The notes beneath the pieces were generated by a model. That model had not been told where the DNA came from, searched no databases, and was given only the letters and a program-made list of their open reading frames with translations. Below, in pieces: positions 9,932-18,513 of a stretch of DNA of 64,000 bases. The translations under genes were made by a program, and so were the position numbers. Source of the DNA: Shewanella carassii (GTDB lineage: Bacteria; Pseudomonadota; Gammaproteobacteria; Enterobacterales; Shewanellaceae); the NCBI RefSeq assembly GCF_002777975.1, contig NZ_NGVS01000023.1, positions 255,700-319,699 of the forward strand, in the 5' to 3' direction. How positions within the stretch are numbered: position 1 is the stretch's first letter; each line of letters starts with the position of its first letter.

Positions 9932-11741
9932 CTCCGGCCTGAGTCCGTCTCGCCTCAAGTCCAGGCTGCCACTGTCGGTGTTGGCTTCGCTGCTGGCATC
10001 GACAATGGCCTCGGGCATTTTCCCCGCCCTGGCCGCGCCTAATGCCGTCCCCTTGCTGACGGCTCAATGTGTCGAATACAGCAGCAATTTTCAACCTGAA
10101 TTTCAGGATCTGCAGCTGCTGGAGCGGCAAACCCTCGGGCTGCACAATATCAATGACCGCCTCGGTTATTATCGGAGTTTTCCCCTGTCAGCGGCGCAGC
10201 ATGAGCTGTTGTTGCAGTGTCAGTTGAAACTGGCCGACACCATGGATAGATTCCTGAGCGAACCGGCGCTGATAAGCCTGACATCCGAACTGAACCAGGA
10301 TGATGAGCCACAGCTTCAGGCATTGGCCCAGAGGTTGGACTGGTTGATGCAACAACATCTGGGCATAGAGGAAAAGGCACGTCTTCATGGCGCCCAGGCC
10401 AGCATTCGCCAGGGAATGCGCAGTGACGATCTCAAGCTGGAGTTAGGACAATGTGCCCTGCCCGGCATGCAACAGGCTCTCAATCCCGAAGAGGATTCAG
10501 CGGAGCAGGAAGCCGCTCAATCAGCCCAAAAGCCCGGCTTTTTTGCAGTCAATATTGCCTCTTACTTGATGCAACAGGCAGATAGTGATTGTCGCGCCAA
10601 GGTTTGGCGCACTTATCAGGGCCGCGCCAGACTACGCAATCAACTGCCGCTGTCATCTGTGTTTGCCCTGAGACAAGAGCAAGCCAAGGCGCACGGTTAC
10701 CCGAGCTACAGTGATTTTATCCTCAGTTCTCAGTTGCTGAGCACGCCAAGCGATGTGGCCAAGTTTCTCGATGCCAGCACTCAAAAACTGGATTACGCCC
10801 CTTGGGATCTGGGTCGCAAGTTACAACAGGCCCACTCGACCCAAATGGTCGCACTCAAAGGCTCTGAAGTACTAAAAGCCCTGTTTGACCATCTCAAACC
10901 GCTGGGATTAACCGCAGAGCGGATTAACGACGACTGGCTCAGGGTGTATCACCATGGTCGGCTGCTGGGTGAACTGCTTATCAGCGAAGGTAAACACAAC
11001 CGCCATAAAATGCTGCGCCGCGCCGTTGTCGGCCAACAAACCGGCCAGAGCGAGCTGGTGCTTAAGCCTCAGCAAGTGAAGCTCAAGGACTATCAGACCG
11101 CAGTTTCTTCCCTGAGCGCCGCCATAGCCCAACTCAGTGGTGGCGGCCGTTATTATCTCAACAACAGTCTGGAGTTACCTCAGGATGGCGCCGGAGTGGG
11201 CAAAGCCTGGCTGGAACGTTATCTGAGCGGCGCCCTTACGTTCTCACTCAAGCCGGCTCCCGGCTCGCGCGAACAACTGGCCGAAGAATACCAGCAGCAG
11301 CTCAAGGTGTTTCGCGCCAAAGTGGCCCTCGCCAGCTTTGAATCCCTTGGCAACAACCAATACCCACAGCTACACAAGGCGTTTGAAGCCAGTTTTAATG
11401 GCTCCTGGCCCGAAGTCAGTGACTATAGCTACAGCTTTGGCGCCATCAGCGATCAGGGGCCGCTCTATTATCTCGGACTCTGGCAACAGCAACTTGCCAA
11501 AGCGATAGATGTTCACACCCGGGGCTGCAACCCGGCGCAACTATTTGATCTCTTGCTGGTCAACGAATCAGCCCAACCTATGGCCGCCCGTTTGCAAAGC
11601 CTGTTTGGCGCTGCCGATGCGGCCACACTCATCCGGAGGATACGCGATGCCAATACTCAAGAGAACCGGTCAACTGACACTTGCCCTCTGCCTGGGAGTG
11701 ATGAGCAGTACCCTGGCCGCCAAGAGCCAGCCCAGCGCTGA
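9903..11741 (+). CDS. Exported M3-metallopeptidase-fold protein lacking the HExxH zinc site
   Basis: 612-residue protein with an N-terminal signal peptide (about 20-44, cut near PALA/AP). The middle matches the M3 oligopeptidase pattern: ALRQEQAKAHGYPSYSDFIL (about 255-274), TPSDVAKFLD, WLRVYHHGRLLGELLISEGK (345-364) and LELPQD (423-428, matching the ELPSQ region). Where M3 enzymes have V-x-T-L-F-H-E-F-G-H, this protein reads VSSLSAAIAQ (401-410), so all zinc and catalytic residues are lost. It is therefore probably a pseudopeptidase with a binding or scaffolding role. It overlaps the ligase gene by 29 bases and the next gene by 95 bases; the last ~30 residues, within that overlap, look unlike a natural C-terminus. 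The M3 relationship is my alignment by eye. Confidence 0.7.
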   Translation: MPRSTLPAANSGLSPSRLKSRLPLSVLASLLASTMASGIFPALAAPNAVPLLTAQCVEYSSNFQPEFQDLQLLERQTLGLHNINDRLGYYRSFPLSAAQHELLLQCQLKLADTMDRFLSEPALISLTSELNQDDEPQLQALAQRLDWLMQQHLGIEEKARLHGAQASIRQGMRSDDLKLELGQCALPGMQQALNPEEDSAEQEAAQSAQKPGFFAVNIASYLMQQADSDCRAKVWRTYQGRARLRNQLPLSSVFALRQEQAKAHGYPSYSDFILSSQLLSTPSDVAKFLDASTQKLDYAPWDLGRKLQQAHSTQMVALKGSEVLKALFDHLKPLGLTAERINDDWLRVYHHGRLLGELLISEGKHNRHKMLRRAVVGQQTGQSELVLKPQQVKLKDYQTAVSSLSAAIAQLSGGGRYYLNNSLELPQDGAGVGKAWLERYLSGALTFSLKPAPGSREQLAEEYQQQLKVFRAKVALASFESLGNNQYPQLHKAFEASFNGSWPEVSDYSYSFGAISDQGPLYYLGLWQQQLAKAIDVHTRGCNPAQLFDLLLVNESAQPMAARLQSLFGAADAATLIRRIRDANTQENRSTDTCPLPGSDEQYPGRQEPAQR

Positions 11742-12771
11742 CGAGGTTTATCAACGCATTCAGCAGAATCTGGAGCAGCATCTCTACCAGCTGCCCCCTA
11801 GGGTGCAGGGTCATTACGGGATCCGCCTCTATCGGATGACAGGTGACGAGCAGTACGCCAACGCCGCCTTGGTGGATCTGTTTGCGGTCACTGAAGCGCA
11901 AAGCTTCTATGCCTGCCAGCTGGACGACCCTGAATTTGTCAAAAGTGAATCGCTCAATGCGATATCCCAACTAGGCAATGGCCCCCGGGCCAAGGCACGC
12001 AAAAAAGCGCTCAAACCCTTCCCCGAATTTCTGTTTTATACCGATGTGCTGCTGCGCTACGCCAGCCGAATAAATGAGTTTGGTTTTACCGGCCCCTGCC
12101 ACGACAAGTTGCTCAAAGGGCTCAAGAGTACAGATCTACAGCACGGTCTGACCGACGAAGCCATGATTGAAGCCTGGGCGGCGCAGCTGGTCAACTACGT
12201 CTACTGGGCCAAGCAACTTGGCGTTGGCGATTACCTGGAAGACTACAAAGCCGCCTTCAAACGTGTCTACCCCGATGCCGAAGATGGCAAGCTCAGTAAG
12301 GCACAATATCGCAATAAGCTCTATGGCATGACTCACTTTATCTTCGCCGCCAGCGAATACTATCAGCACCCGGTTGATGCCAAGGAGTTCGCCTGGATCC
12401 TCGATTACTTCGAAGCCAACCGCCAGCGAATCCTCAGTGATGCCACCGACGATATTATTGCCGAAGTAGGAATAAGCTATCTGCTCGCCGGCAAGGGCAA
12501 AGATCATCCCATGGTGAAAGCCACCCAGGCGCACATCATCAAATCCTTCGATCCTGAGGTGGACTTTATTCGCTCCCCCAAAGGCAACCCGGCGCTGGCC
12601 CTGGGTGAACACCGTAATGTGCTGGCGATGATGCTGCTCAAATGGCCGGAAAAACTGCATAAAGGCCCCTATTTGAGTGAGCTCAAGGCGACCCGGAAAT
12701 ACCTACCGATGCAGGTGACGCCACTCGAGTCGGTCAAACAGGCGACCGAGTCGACGAAAAAGGCTAAATAG
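11647..12771 (+). CDS. Secreted protein of unknown family
   Basis: 374 residues with a clear signal peptide (MPILKRTGQLTLALCLGVMS, cut after TLAA). The start ATG is chosen for its excellent GGAGGA ribosome site 6 bases upstream, even though it lies 95 bases inside the preceding reading frame. The mature protein is helical and rich in Tyr and Trp, with spaced segments such as GHYGIRLYRMTGDEQYANAA and DDIIAEVGISYLLAGKGKDH that could belong to an alpha-helical toroid-like repeat fold. I do not recognise the family for certain (a DUF3541-type assignment is possible). Position at the end of the ATP-grasp/retropepsin cluster suggests a periplasmic partner; no catalytic motif is evident. Confidence 0.75.
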   Translation: MPILKRTGQLTLALCLGVMSSTLAAKSQPSADEVYQRIQQNLEQHLYQLPPRVQGHYGIRLYRMTGDEQYANAALVDLFAVTEAQSFYACQLDDPEFVKSESLNAISQLGNGPRAKARKKALKPFPEFLFYTDVLLRYASRINEFGFTGPCHDKLLKGLKSTDLQHGLTDEAMIEAWAAQLVNYVYWAKQLGVGDYLEDYKAAFKRVYPDAEDGKLSKAQYRNKLYGMTHFIFAASEYYQHPVDAKEFAWILDYFEANRQRILSDATDDIIAEVGISYLLAGKGKDHPMVKATQAHIIKSFDPEVDFIRSPKGNPALALGEHRNVLAMMLLKWPEKLHKGPYLSELKATRKYLPMQVTPLESVKQATESTKKAK

Positions 12772-12829
12772 TTTGAAAAACTGGCAGTTTCCACCCATGA
12801 TAGGCCGAAATCTGACGAGTTTTTAGAAA

Positions 12830-13726
12830 ATGAACAGACCCAAGTCCACATTGGAACAGTGGCGGATCCTGCAGGCCGTCGTCGACTTCGGTGGTTACGC
12901 CCAGGCCGCCGAGCAGCTCAACAAGAGCCAATCATCCCTCAACCATGCTGTGGCCAAGCTGCAGCATCAGTTGGGGATCCAACTCCTCGAAGTGCGTGGT
13001 CGCAAGGCCTATCTGACCGAATGCGGCGAAGTACTGCTGCGCCGCTCTCGTCACGTCACTCAGGCTGTGGGGGAATTGGAGCAGCTCGCCAGCAATCTGG
13101 AACAGGGCTGGGAGCCGAGTCTGAGCATCGCCAGGGAGCTGGTCTACCCCATGGAAACCCTGACCGAGGCGCTGGCCGCCTTTCTGCCCGAGAGTCGCGG
13201 AACCCGGGTCACAGTGCGGGACACTGTGATCAGCGGCACCCAGGAGATGATCAAAAACCATCAGGTGGATATTGCGATTTGCGGTACCCCGCCCATGGGT
13301 TATATCTCTGAGCCCCTTTGCGACTTGGACTTCTACCTGCTCTGCCACCCTTCCCATCCGCTGGCGGCTCAAGTGGAAATTGAAGATGACAGAGTGCTGG
13401 CCCAGCATCTGCAAATTGTGATCAAAGATACCGGCGTCAATAGTCAGCAGGAAATCGGCTGGCTCAAGGCCGAGCAGCGCTGGACCGTCAGCAACTTCCA
13501 CGAAGCCAAGGTGATCCTGGCCAAAGGCATAGGTTTTTGCTGGATCCCGGCGCATCTGGTCAAGCAGGAGTTGGAAAATGGAGAGTTGGTACGCCTCAGC
13601 CTCAAAGGCTCCAGCAGCCGCAAGATACTGCTCAGTCTGGTAGTGCCACAGAGAGACAAACAGGGCCCGGCCTGTAAGCTGCTGGAATCACTGATCCTGG
13701 CTCAACATAAATCGGGCCCAGTATAA
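12830..13726 (+). CDS. LysR-family transcriptional regulator
   Basis: 298 residues. The N-terminal winged helix-turn-helix (WRILQAVVDFGGYAQAAEQL, then SQSSLNHAVAKLQHQLGIQL) is typical of LysR proteins. The C-terminal region is a periplasmic-binding-like effector domain (IKNHQVDIAICG, FYLLCHPSHPL, GIGFCWIPAHLVKQEL). It lies 58 bases downstream of the secreted protein gene on the same strand and could be co-transcribed, but it may equally have its own promoter. LysR proteins usually control an adjacent divergent gene; none is divergent here, so the target is not obvious. No effector can be assigned. Confidence 0.9.
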   Translation: MNRPKSTLEQWRILQAVVDFGGYAQAAEQLNKSQSSLNHAVAKLQHQLGIQLLEVRGRKAYLTECGEVLLRRSRHVTQAVGELEQLASNLEQGWEPSLSIARELVYPMETLTEALAAFLPESRGTRVTVRDTVISGTQEMIKNHQVDIAICGTPPMGYISEPLCDLDFYLLCHPSHPLAAQVEIEDDRVLAQHLQIVIKDTGVNSQQEIGWLKAEQRWTVSNFHEAKVILAKGIGFCWIPAHLVKQELENGELVRLSLKGSSSRKILLSLVVPQRDKQGPACKLLESLILAQHKSGPV

Positions 13727-13938
13727 ATCTGGCTCATTATAAATAGTGAAAAACGGAGCAACTTCATATTTACCCTGTGTCCCTATGGTATGACTTCATG
13801 AATATCAGTTAGAAGATGACTCGAACAGTCCCGGGAGAGAGCGATAACGCCGGTTTTTCACACCGCATTATTGAGGTTTTGACAAAAGCCCCGGAAATTT
13901 GAAAATAATCTTGCGCGTTATTTCTGTAACTGTAGTGG

Positions 13939-14060
13939 TCAAGTTAAATTGACCACGTTTTTGTATTCAAGCCAGTATCTTCGCTCTGACTCGTTTGGTG
14001 TCAGCCCACCGTTATATTGATGCGGTCTAAGCTGACTGTAATACCCCGTCACGTATCTGG
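13939..14060 (-). pseudogene. C-terminal fragment of IS3 OrfB transposase
   Basis: About 40 codons ending at the TGA 13941-13939, in a different frame from the OrfA fragment. The text RPHQYNGGLTPNESERRYW is the familiar end of IS3-family OrfB transposases. There is no start codon or catalytic motif; it is the residual tail after internal deletion. Confidence 0.8.
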
Positions 14061-14108
14061 TGAGCCTTTGGGGGAATCGCCTTGTAGTTCCTGTTGGAGC
14101 TGTTTTAC

Positions 14109-14240
14109 TCACTTTCGCATGGCTGAATTGCTGACTCCCATTGCGGTTGCAGCCTCTGCCACGCTGTAGCCTTGCTTTGTTACTAGCCGAGCAGCCTCTA
14201 GCTTAAACTCAGCGCTGAATGTCGGTCTTGTGTTCTTCAT
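14109..14240 (-). pseudogene. Truncated IS3 OrfA
   Basis: 43 codons from ATG 14240 encode MKNTRPTFSAEFKLEAARLV and the following helix-turn-helix (VAEAATAMGVSNSAMRK), typical of the N-terminus of IS3-family OrfA. A TGA then stands where the family has Trp. The frame after this stop continues with OrfA-like residues (VKQLQQELQGDSPKGSP) before the deletion joint, so both a nonsense change and the deletion have inactivated it. Confidence 0.8.
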
Positions 14241-14367
14241 ATCTGCCACCCATTTGCGAGAAGTGAGTCTATCACTTCGTCTATTTAGATGGCCAAATTC
14301 ACTATGCCATTACATAGCTGAAAGCTTTACGGAACCACCAGCCTAGCTGGTGGGGGGCTCTATACAA

Positions 14368-14393
14368 GAAAAGAGCCGCTTTTAGCGGCTCTT
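14368..14393 (-). terminator. Rho-independent terminator of the acyl-CoA dehydrogenase gene
   Basis: On the minus strand AGAGCCGCT-AAA-AGCGGCTCT forms a perfect 9-bp stem with a 3-base loop followed by TTTTCTT. It starts 29 bases past the stop codon at 14422. Confidence 0.88.
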
Positions 14394-14421
14394 TCGATTC
14401 AGCTTGAATACTTCTATGTTA

Positions 14422-16191
14422 TCAGAACAGCTCGGGCGCAAGGGCCATCACACTGTCATCACCACCGGCCAGCTGACTCAAGTGGAAATCGGCCTTGGCC
14501 AGCAACTTGGCAAAGTAGAACTCCTTCAGTTGGCTCTTGACCTCGGCAAAGCCTGGCTCAAGGGTATCGGTTGCAGTGAGAGCCTTATCTGCCATCAACA
14601 GCCACAGGTAACCGTAGAGTATGTAACCAAAGGCATCCAAGGCTTCAACCGCCAAGGCGTTAATGAGCGCAGGCTTATCGCCCTTTTGCTCGTTAATAGC
14701 GGCAATCGCGCTGGCAAACTGGTCAAACAGGCTTTCAACGCGCTGTTTCTGCTCATTTGATACTTGTTCGAAGCTCGCCATATCAACCTTGATATCGGCG
14801 ATAAACTCATTCAAGGTCGCCAGACGGTCACCTGTGAGCTTACGTCCCAAAAAGTCGATGGCTTGAATACCATTGGTGCCCTCATAAATCTGGGCGATAC
14901 GGGTATCACGCACTAACTGCTCTATGCCGGTCTCACGAATATAGCCGTGGCCACCGAATACCTGCTGCGCCAATATGGTAGCGTCCAGACCGCGATCGGT
15001 CAGGAACGCCTTAGCGACCGGAGTCAAGAGACCCACGTAACGACTAGCCTTGGCTTTAACCGCTTCATCTTCGGCAAACTTGGCCAGATCCAGCTGTTTA
15101 CCTGTGAGCATGGCCAAGGCCCTACCCGCTTCTGTCATGGCGCGAATATTCAGCAGCATGCGCCGCACATCGCCGTGTACCAAAATAGGATCTGAATCGC
15201 TGCCGGTGGGTGAGCCGCCGGCAGCGACGCCCTGGAGGCGCTCTTTGGCATAGTCGGCCGCCATTTGATAAGCGCCCTGAGCACTGCCAAGCCCCTGAAT
15301 ACCTATGGACAGACGTTCATAGTTCATCATGGTGAACATGCACACCAGGCCACGGTTAGGCTCGCCGATAAGGTAACCCTCGGCACCATCAAAATTCATC
15401 ACACAAGTCGCCGAGCCCTTGAGACCCATCTTGTGCTCTATGGCGCCGACGGTTACACCATTGGCTTCGCCCAAACTGCCGTCATCGGCCACTTTGAACT
15501 TAGGAACTAGGAACAGCGAGATGCCTTTGCTGCCGGTGATCTTGGCCAGCACCAGGTGAACCAGGTTCTCGGTCAAGTCCTGATCGCCACCTGTGATGAA
15601 AATTTTTGAACCACTGATAAGGAAACTGCCACTGTCGGTCGGTTCGGCGCGGGTGCGGATATTGCGCAAGTCCGAACCAGCCTGAGGCTCTGTCATATCC
15701 ATGGCCCCGGCCCATTCACCGGAGTAGAGTTTAGGCAGATATTTGGCCTTGAGCTCCTCACTGCCGTGGGCGTGAATACACAACGCCGCCCCGGCTGTCA
15801 GTGCACTGTAAAGTGTAAAGGCGTTACAGGCGCTATAGCCCATTTCATCGACCATAACACCGAGCATTTTCGGCATCCCCATACCGCCCAACTCAGGATC
15901 GCCGCACAACCCTACCCAACCACCTGCAGCAAACTCGGCATAGGCCTCTTTATAACCATCGGGTGTGATCACCTTAGCAGCCTCGAAACTGACTCCTTGT
16001 TCATCACCATTGCGGTTTATAGGATGGATAAGATCGCGGCACAGTTTAGCGCCTTCTTCGAGAATGGCTGCGGCAGTATCCATATCGACCGCATCGGCCA
16101 TTGCCGGTAATGAAGACCAGGTTTGTTCAGCATCAAAGACATGCTCAAGCAAGAAGCGCATGTCGGTTAACGGGGCTTGATAGGGATTCAT
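14422..16191 (-). CDS. Acyl-CoA dehydrogenase with C-terminal extension (DmdC/AcdA-like)
   Basis: 589-residue FAD enzyme that introduces the alpha-beta double bond into an acyl-CoA in beta-oxidation or a related pathway. Visible family features are GAMDMTEPQAGSDLRNIRTR (substrate/FAD loop), GLKGSATCVMNFDGAEGYLIG, GFGGHGYIRE-type text (VFGGHGYIRETGIEQLVRD) and IAQIYEGTNGIQAIDFLG, which contains the glutamate that acts as catalytic base. An extra domain of about 130 residues follows, as in the 590-600-residue group that includes 3-methylmercaptopropionyl-CoA dehydrogenases. Chain-length preference cannot be read from sequence. It is a single-gene unit with its own terminator. Confidence 0.92.
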   Translation of the reverse strand: MNPYQAPLTDMRFLLEHVFDAEQTWSSLPAMADAVDMDTAAAILEEGAKLCRDLIHPINRNGDEQGVSFEAAKVITPDGYKEAYAEFAAGGWVGLCGDPELGGMGMPKMLGVMVDEMGYSACNAFTLYSALTAGAALCIHAHGSEELKAKYLPKLYSGEWAGAMDMTEPQAGSDLRNIRTRAEPTDSGSFLISGSKIFITGGDQDLTENLVHLVLAKITGSKGISLFLVPKFKVADDGSLGEANGVTVGAIEHKMGLKGSATCVMNFDGAEGYLIGEPNRGLVCMFTMMNYERLSIGIQGLGSAQGAYQMAADYAKERLQGVAAGGSPTGSDSDPILVHGDVRRMLLNIRAMTEAGRALAMLTGKQLDLAKFAEDEAVKAKASRYVGLLTPVAKAFLTDRGLDATILAQQVFGGHGYIRETGIEQLVRDTRIAQIYEGTNGIQAIDFLGRKLTGDRLATLNEFIADIKVDMASFEQVSNEQKQRVESLFDQFASAIAAINEQKGDKPALINALAVEALDAFGYILYGYLWLLMADKALTATDTLEPGFAEVKSQLKEFYFAKLLAKADFHLSQLAGGDDSVMALAPELF

Positions 16192-16349
16192 CTACAGACT
16201 CTTTAAACGTTGGATTTAAACACTTGTTTCAATCTAACTCAGTTGCCGCCGCAATACAATCCGCCAAAGGTAGAATGGGCAAAACTACAGCCATCCAACA
16301 CCAATTACCAAAATAGCCTTCAATCTTAGTCGTGATCATACCCATAAAA

Positions 16350-16375
16350 AACCAAACCGGCCAAATGGCCGGTTT
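16350..16375 (-). terminator. Rho-independent terminator of the S9 peptidase gene
   Basis: Minus strand AAACCGGCCA-TT-TGGCCGGTTT, a perfect 10-bp stem, then GGTTTTTTA. It lies 27 bases after the stop codon at 16402. Confidence 0.88.
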
Positions 16376-16401
16376 GTTCCAATTAAAGAGACTCTTGTCC
16401 T

Positions 16402-18447
16402 TTACTTGGTCCAGCGGTCCATCCAACCCAGTACCTTGGCATACCACTGCTCAAGGTTATTGGGGTTGAGGATCCAGTGGTTTTCATCCGGATAGATCAG
16501 CAGCTCAGAAGGGATATTGTTGCGCTGCATATAGCTGAACGCCGCCAAGCCTTGACCGTAAGGTACCCGGAAGTCTTTCTCACCGTGGATCACCAGCATA
16601 GGAGTCTTCCAGTTTTCCACATAGTTGGCCGGATTGAACTTCTCATAAAGATCCTTGGCCTGCTCATAGCTGCCGCCAAACTCATGTTCTGGGAACCAGA
16701 GTTCCTCTGTCACATGGTACATAGAGCGCATATCGAACAAGCCCGCGTGGTTAACCAGGCACTTGAAACCGTCATTCCAGTTACCCTGGATCCAGTTCAT
16801 CATGTAACCGCCGTAGGAGCCGCCGAGGGCGCAGGCGTTATCGGCATCGATCCACTTCTGCTGTTTGGCAACCGCAGCCAGACCTTTTTGCAGATCTTCC
16901 AGAGGCTTACCGCCCCAATCCAGGCTGATGGAATCGGTAAAAGCCTGACCATAGCCGGTAGAGCCGTGGAAATCCACCATCACCACGGCATATCCGGCAC
17001 CGGCCCACAACTGTGGATTCCAGCGGAAGCTGAAACTGTTGCCGAATGAACCTTGTGGGCCGCCGTGTACCAGGAAGGCCACCGGATACTGCTTGCCTTT
17101 CTGGAAGTTCGCCGGCTTGAGCCAGTAACCATAAACCTCTTCGTTGTTCCAGCCCTTGAAGCTGAACTGCTCGAACTCACCGAACTGGACCTTGTCCAGC
17201 TTGGCCTTATTGACTTCAGTCAAACGGGTCAGATCTTGTCCATCCATATTGATGGAGTAGAGATCGCCCGGCTCTATCAGCGACTTACGGTTGATGATCA
17301 AACGATCGCCCGCCAGCCCCACTAGGCTATTGCTGCCATCGTTATAAATAGTGCGTACATCACCAAACTGAGTGTTGATGGCGAAGACAGATACCTGGCC
17401 CAGATCCTGAGCGGTCACATACAGGGTGTTGTTGTCTTTACCAAAGCTCAGTGAGGCTGGGCTTCTGTCCCACATAGGCGCCACTTCCTTGCTCTGACCC
17501 GTGACTGTGTCTTTGAGCATGATGCGGTATCTGTCGGCCTCGAATCCGGGCTTTTTCATCGCCAGATAGGCCAGATAGCGGCCATCGGCGGAAAACACCG
17601 GCTGAGCATCCCAGGCCTGGTTATCTTCGGTGAGATTCTTGGCCTTGCCACCTGTGACTGGCACCTGCCAGAGATCGTAGTTGGTGGTCCAGGCCTGATC
17701 TTTGCTCGGTGCCTTGGCGCTATAGACTATGTATTTGCCATCCGGGCTAAATGTCACCTCTTCCATGCCGGAAAATGGCTTTGGCGGGGTTTCGGTATCC
17801 AGGCCTTGGGTCACATCCAACGGCTTACCCAGCTTGCCGTTTTCAAGCTGCGCTACAAACAGGTGATTGCGGGCATGATCAGACCAGGTATCCCAGTGAC
17901 GCACCATCAGCTGATCGTATTCACGACCAGTACTCTTGCGCTCGGCTTCTTTATCAAACTTGGCTTTTGAACATTCCAGGGTGTCGCACTCGGGAAAAAC
18001 ACGAATGCTCATCACCACCTGTTTGCCATCGGCCGATAATTTGTAGCCGTCAATACCCAGAGGTAGATCAGATACGGCCTGGGCTTCGCCACCATCCAGC
18101 GGCAAGCGATACAGTTGGCTGCTGCCATCACGGGCAGCGATAAAATAGACTTGCTTGTCGTCGCTGCTAAAGGCCACATCGTGTTCGGTGCCCGGTGCCG
18201 ACGTCAGCTGCTTGGGAGCCGCATTCTTGTCACTGAGATCCAACAGATAGAGATCTGAGCTGCTGCCATCATCGGTAACCTTTTTCAGGCCGTAGATAAG
18301 CTTGGTGCCGTCATTGGATACAGCGGCAGAATGAAGTTTATTAAGCTTGACCAGATCCTGGACAGTAAAAGGGGCTTTATCGGCAGCCAGCGCCGGCAGA
18401 GCCAGTCCTGCGGCGAGCAGCGCCATCAACAATGGGTTGGTTTTCAT
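16402..18447 (-). CDS. Exported S9-family serine peptidase (acylaminoacyl/dipeptidyl peptidase type)
   Basis: 681-residue exported alpha/beta-hydrolase peptidase. The signal peptide MKTNPLLMALLAAGLALPAL ends at ALA/ADK. WD40-like beta-propeller repeats fill about residues 30-410 (FSPDGKYIVYSAKAP, FSADGRYLAYLAMKKPG), and the catalytic domain follows. GGSYGGYMMNWI holds the nucleophile Ser544, HGEKDFRVPYGQG the Asp625 and ENHWILNP the His657, so the triad is complete. The start at 18447 gives a clean signal peptide with AAGAAG upstream; a start 12 codons earlier would not. It probably degrades peptides in the periplasm. It stands alone between two terminators. Confidence 0.92.
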   Translation of the reverse strand: MKTNPLLMALLAAGLALPALAADKAPFTVQDLVKLNKLHSAAVSNDGTKLIYGLKKVTDDGSSSDLYLLDLSDKNAAPKQLTSAPGTEHDVAFSSDDKQVYFIAARDGSSQLYRLPLDGGEAQAVSDLPLGIDGYKLSADGKQVVMSIRVFPECDTLECSKAKFDKEAERKSTGREYDQLMVRHWDTWSDHARNHLFVAQLENGKLGKPLDVTQGLDTETPPKPFSGMEEVTFSPDGKYIVYSAKAPSKDQAWTTNYDLWQVPVTGGKAKNLTEDNQAWDAQPVFSADGRYLAYLAMKKPGFEADRYRIMLKDTVTGQSKEVAPMWDRSPASLSFGKDNNTLYVTAQDLGQVSVFAINTQFGDVRTIYNDGSNSLVGLAGDRLIINRKSLIEPGDLYSINMDGQDLTRLTEVNKAKLDKVQFGEFEQFSFKGWNNEEVYGYWLKPANFQKGKQYPVAFLVHGGPQGSFGNSFSFRWNPQLWAGAGYAVVMVDFHGSTGYGQAFTDSISLDWGGKPLEDLQKGLAAVAKQQKWIDADNACALGGSYGGYMMNWIQGNWNDGFKCLVNHAGLFDMRSMYHVTEELWFPEHEFGGSYEQAKDLYEKFNPANYVENWKTPMLVIHGEKDFRVPYGQGLAAFSYMQRNNIPSELLIYPDENHWILNPNNLEQWYAKVLGWMDRWTK

Positions 18448-18481
18448 TATAAATCTTCTTATTGGTTGTAGATTGCAATGC

Positions 18482-18502
18482 AAAAGGGGCCAATTGGCCC
18501 CT
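18482..18502 (-). terminator. Likely terminator of the fumarase gene
   Basis: Minus strand AGGGGCCAATTGGCCCCT is a perfect palindromic stem followed by TTTGC. It is 12 bases after the stop at 18514; the T run is short. Confidence 0.7.
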
Positions 18503-18513
18503 CAAGGTTCAGC

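Larger units (their letters stand above)
13933..14304 (-). mobile_element. IS3-family insertion sequence remnant, internally deleted
   Basis: A 372-bp fragment holding only the two ends of an IS3-type element. On the minus strand it begins with the N-terminus of OrfA and jumps near 14060 to the C-terminus of OrfB (GYYSQLRPHQYNGGLTPNE, ending VVNLT). The ends show an imperfect inverted repeat beginning TAGTG on both sides (TAGTGGTCAAGTT at 13933 and, on the other strand, TAGTGAATTTGGCCA ending at 14304). About 800-900 bp, including the whole catalytic DDE core, is missing, so it cannot transpose by itself. I did not find a convincing target-site duplication. Confidence 0.85.

Noticed and set aside
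13820..13870. CCCGGGAGAGAGCGATAACGCC resembles the GGAGAG core of a glycine riboswitch.
   Set aside because: The second conserved core (GCCGAAGGGGCAA-type) is absent, and the following sequence is an IS remnant and an unrelated gene on the other strand.
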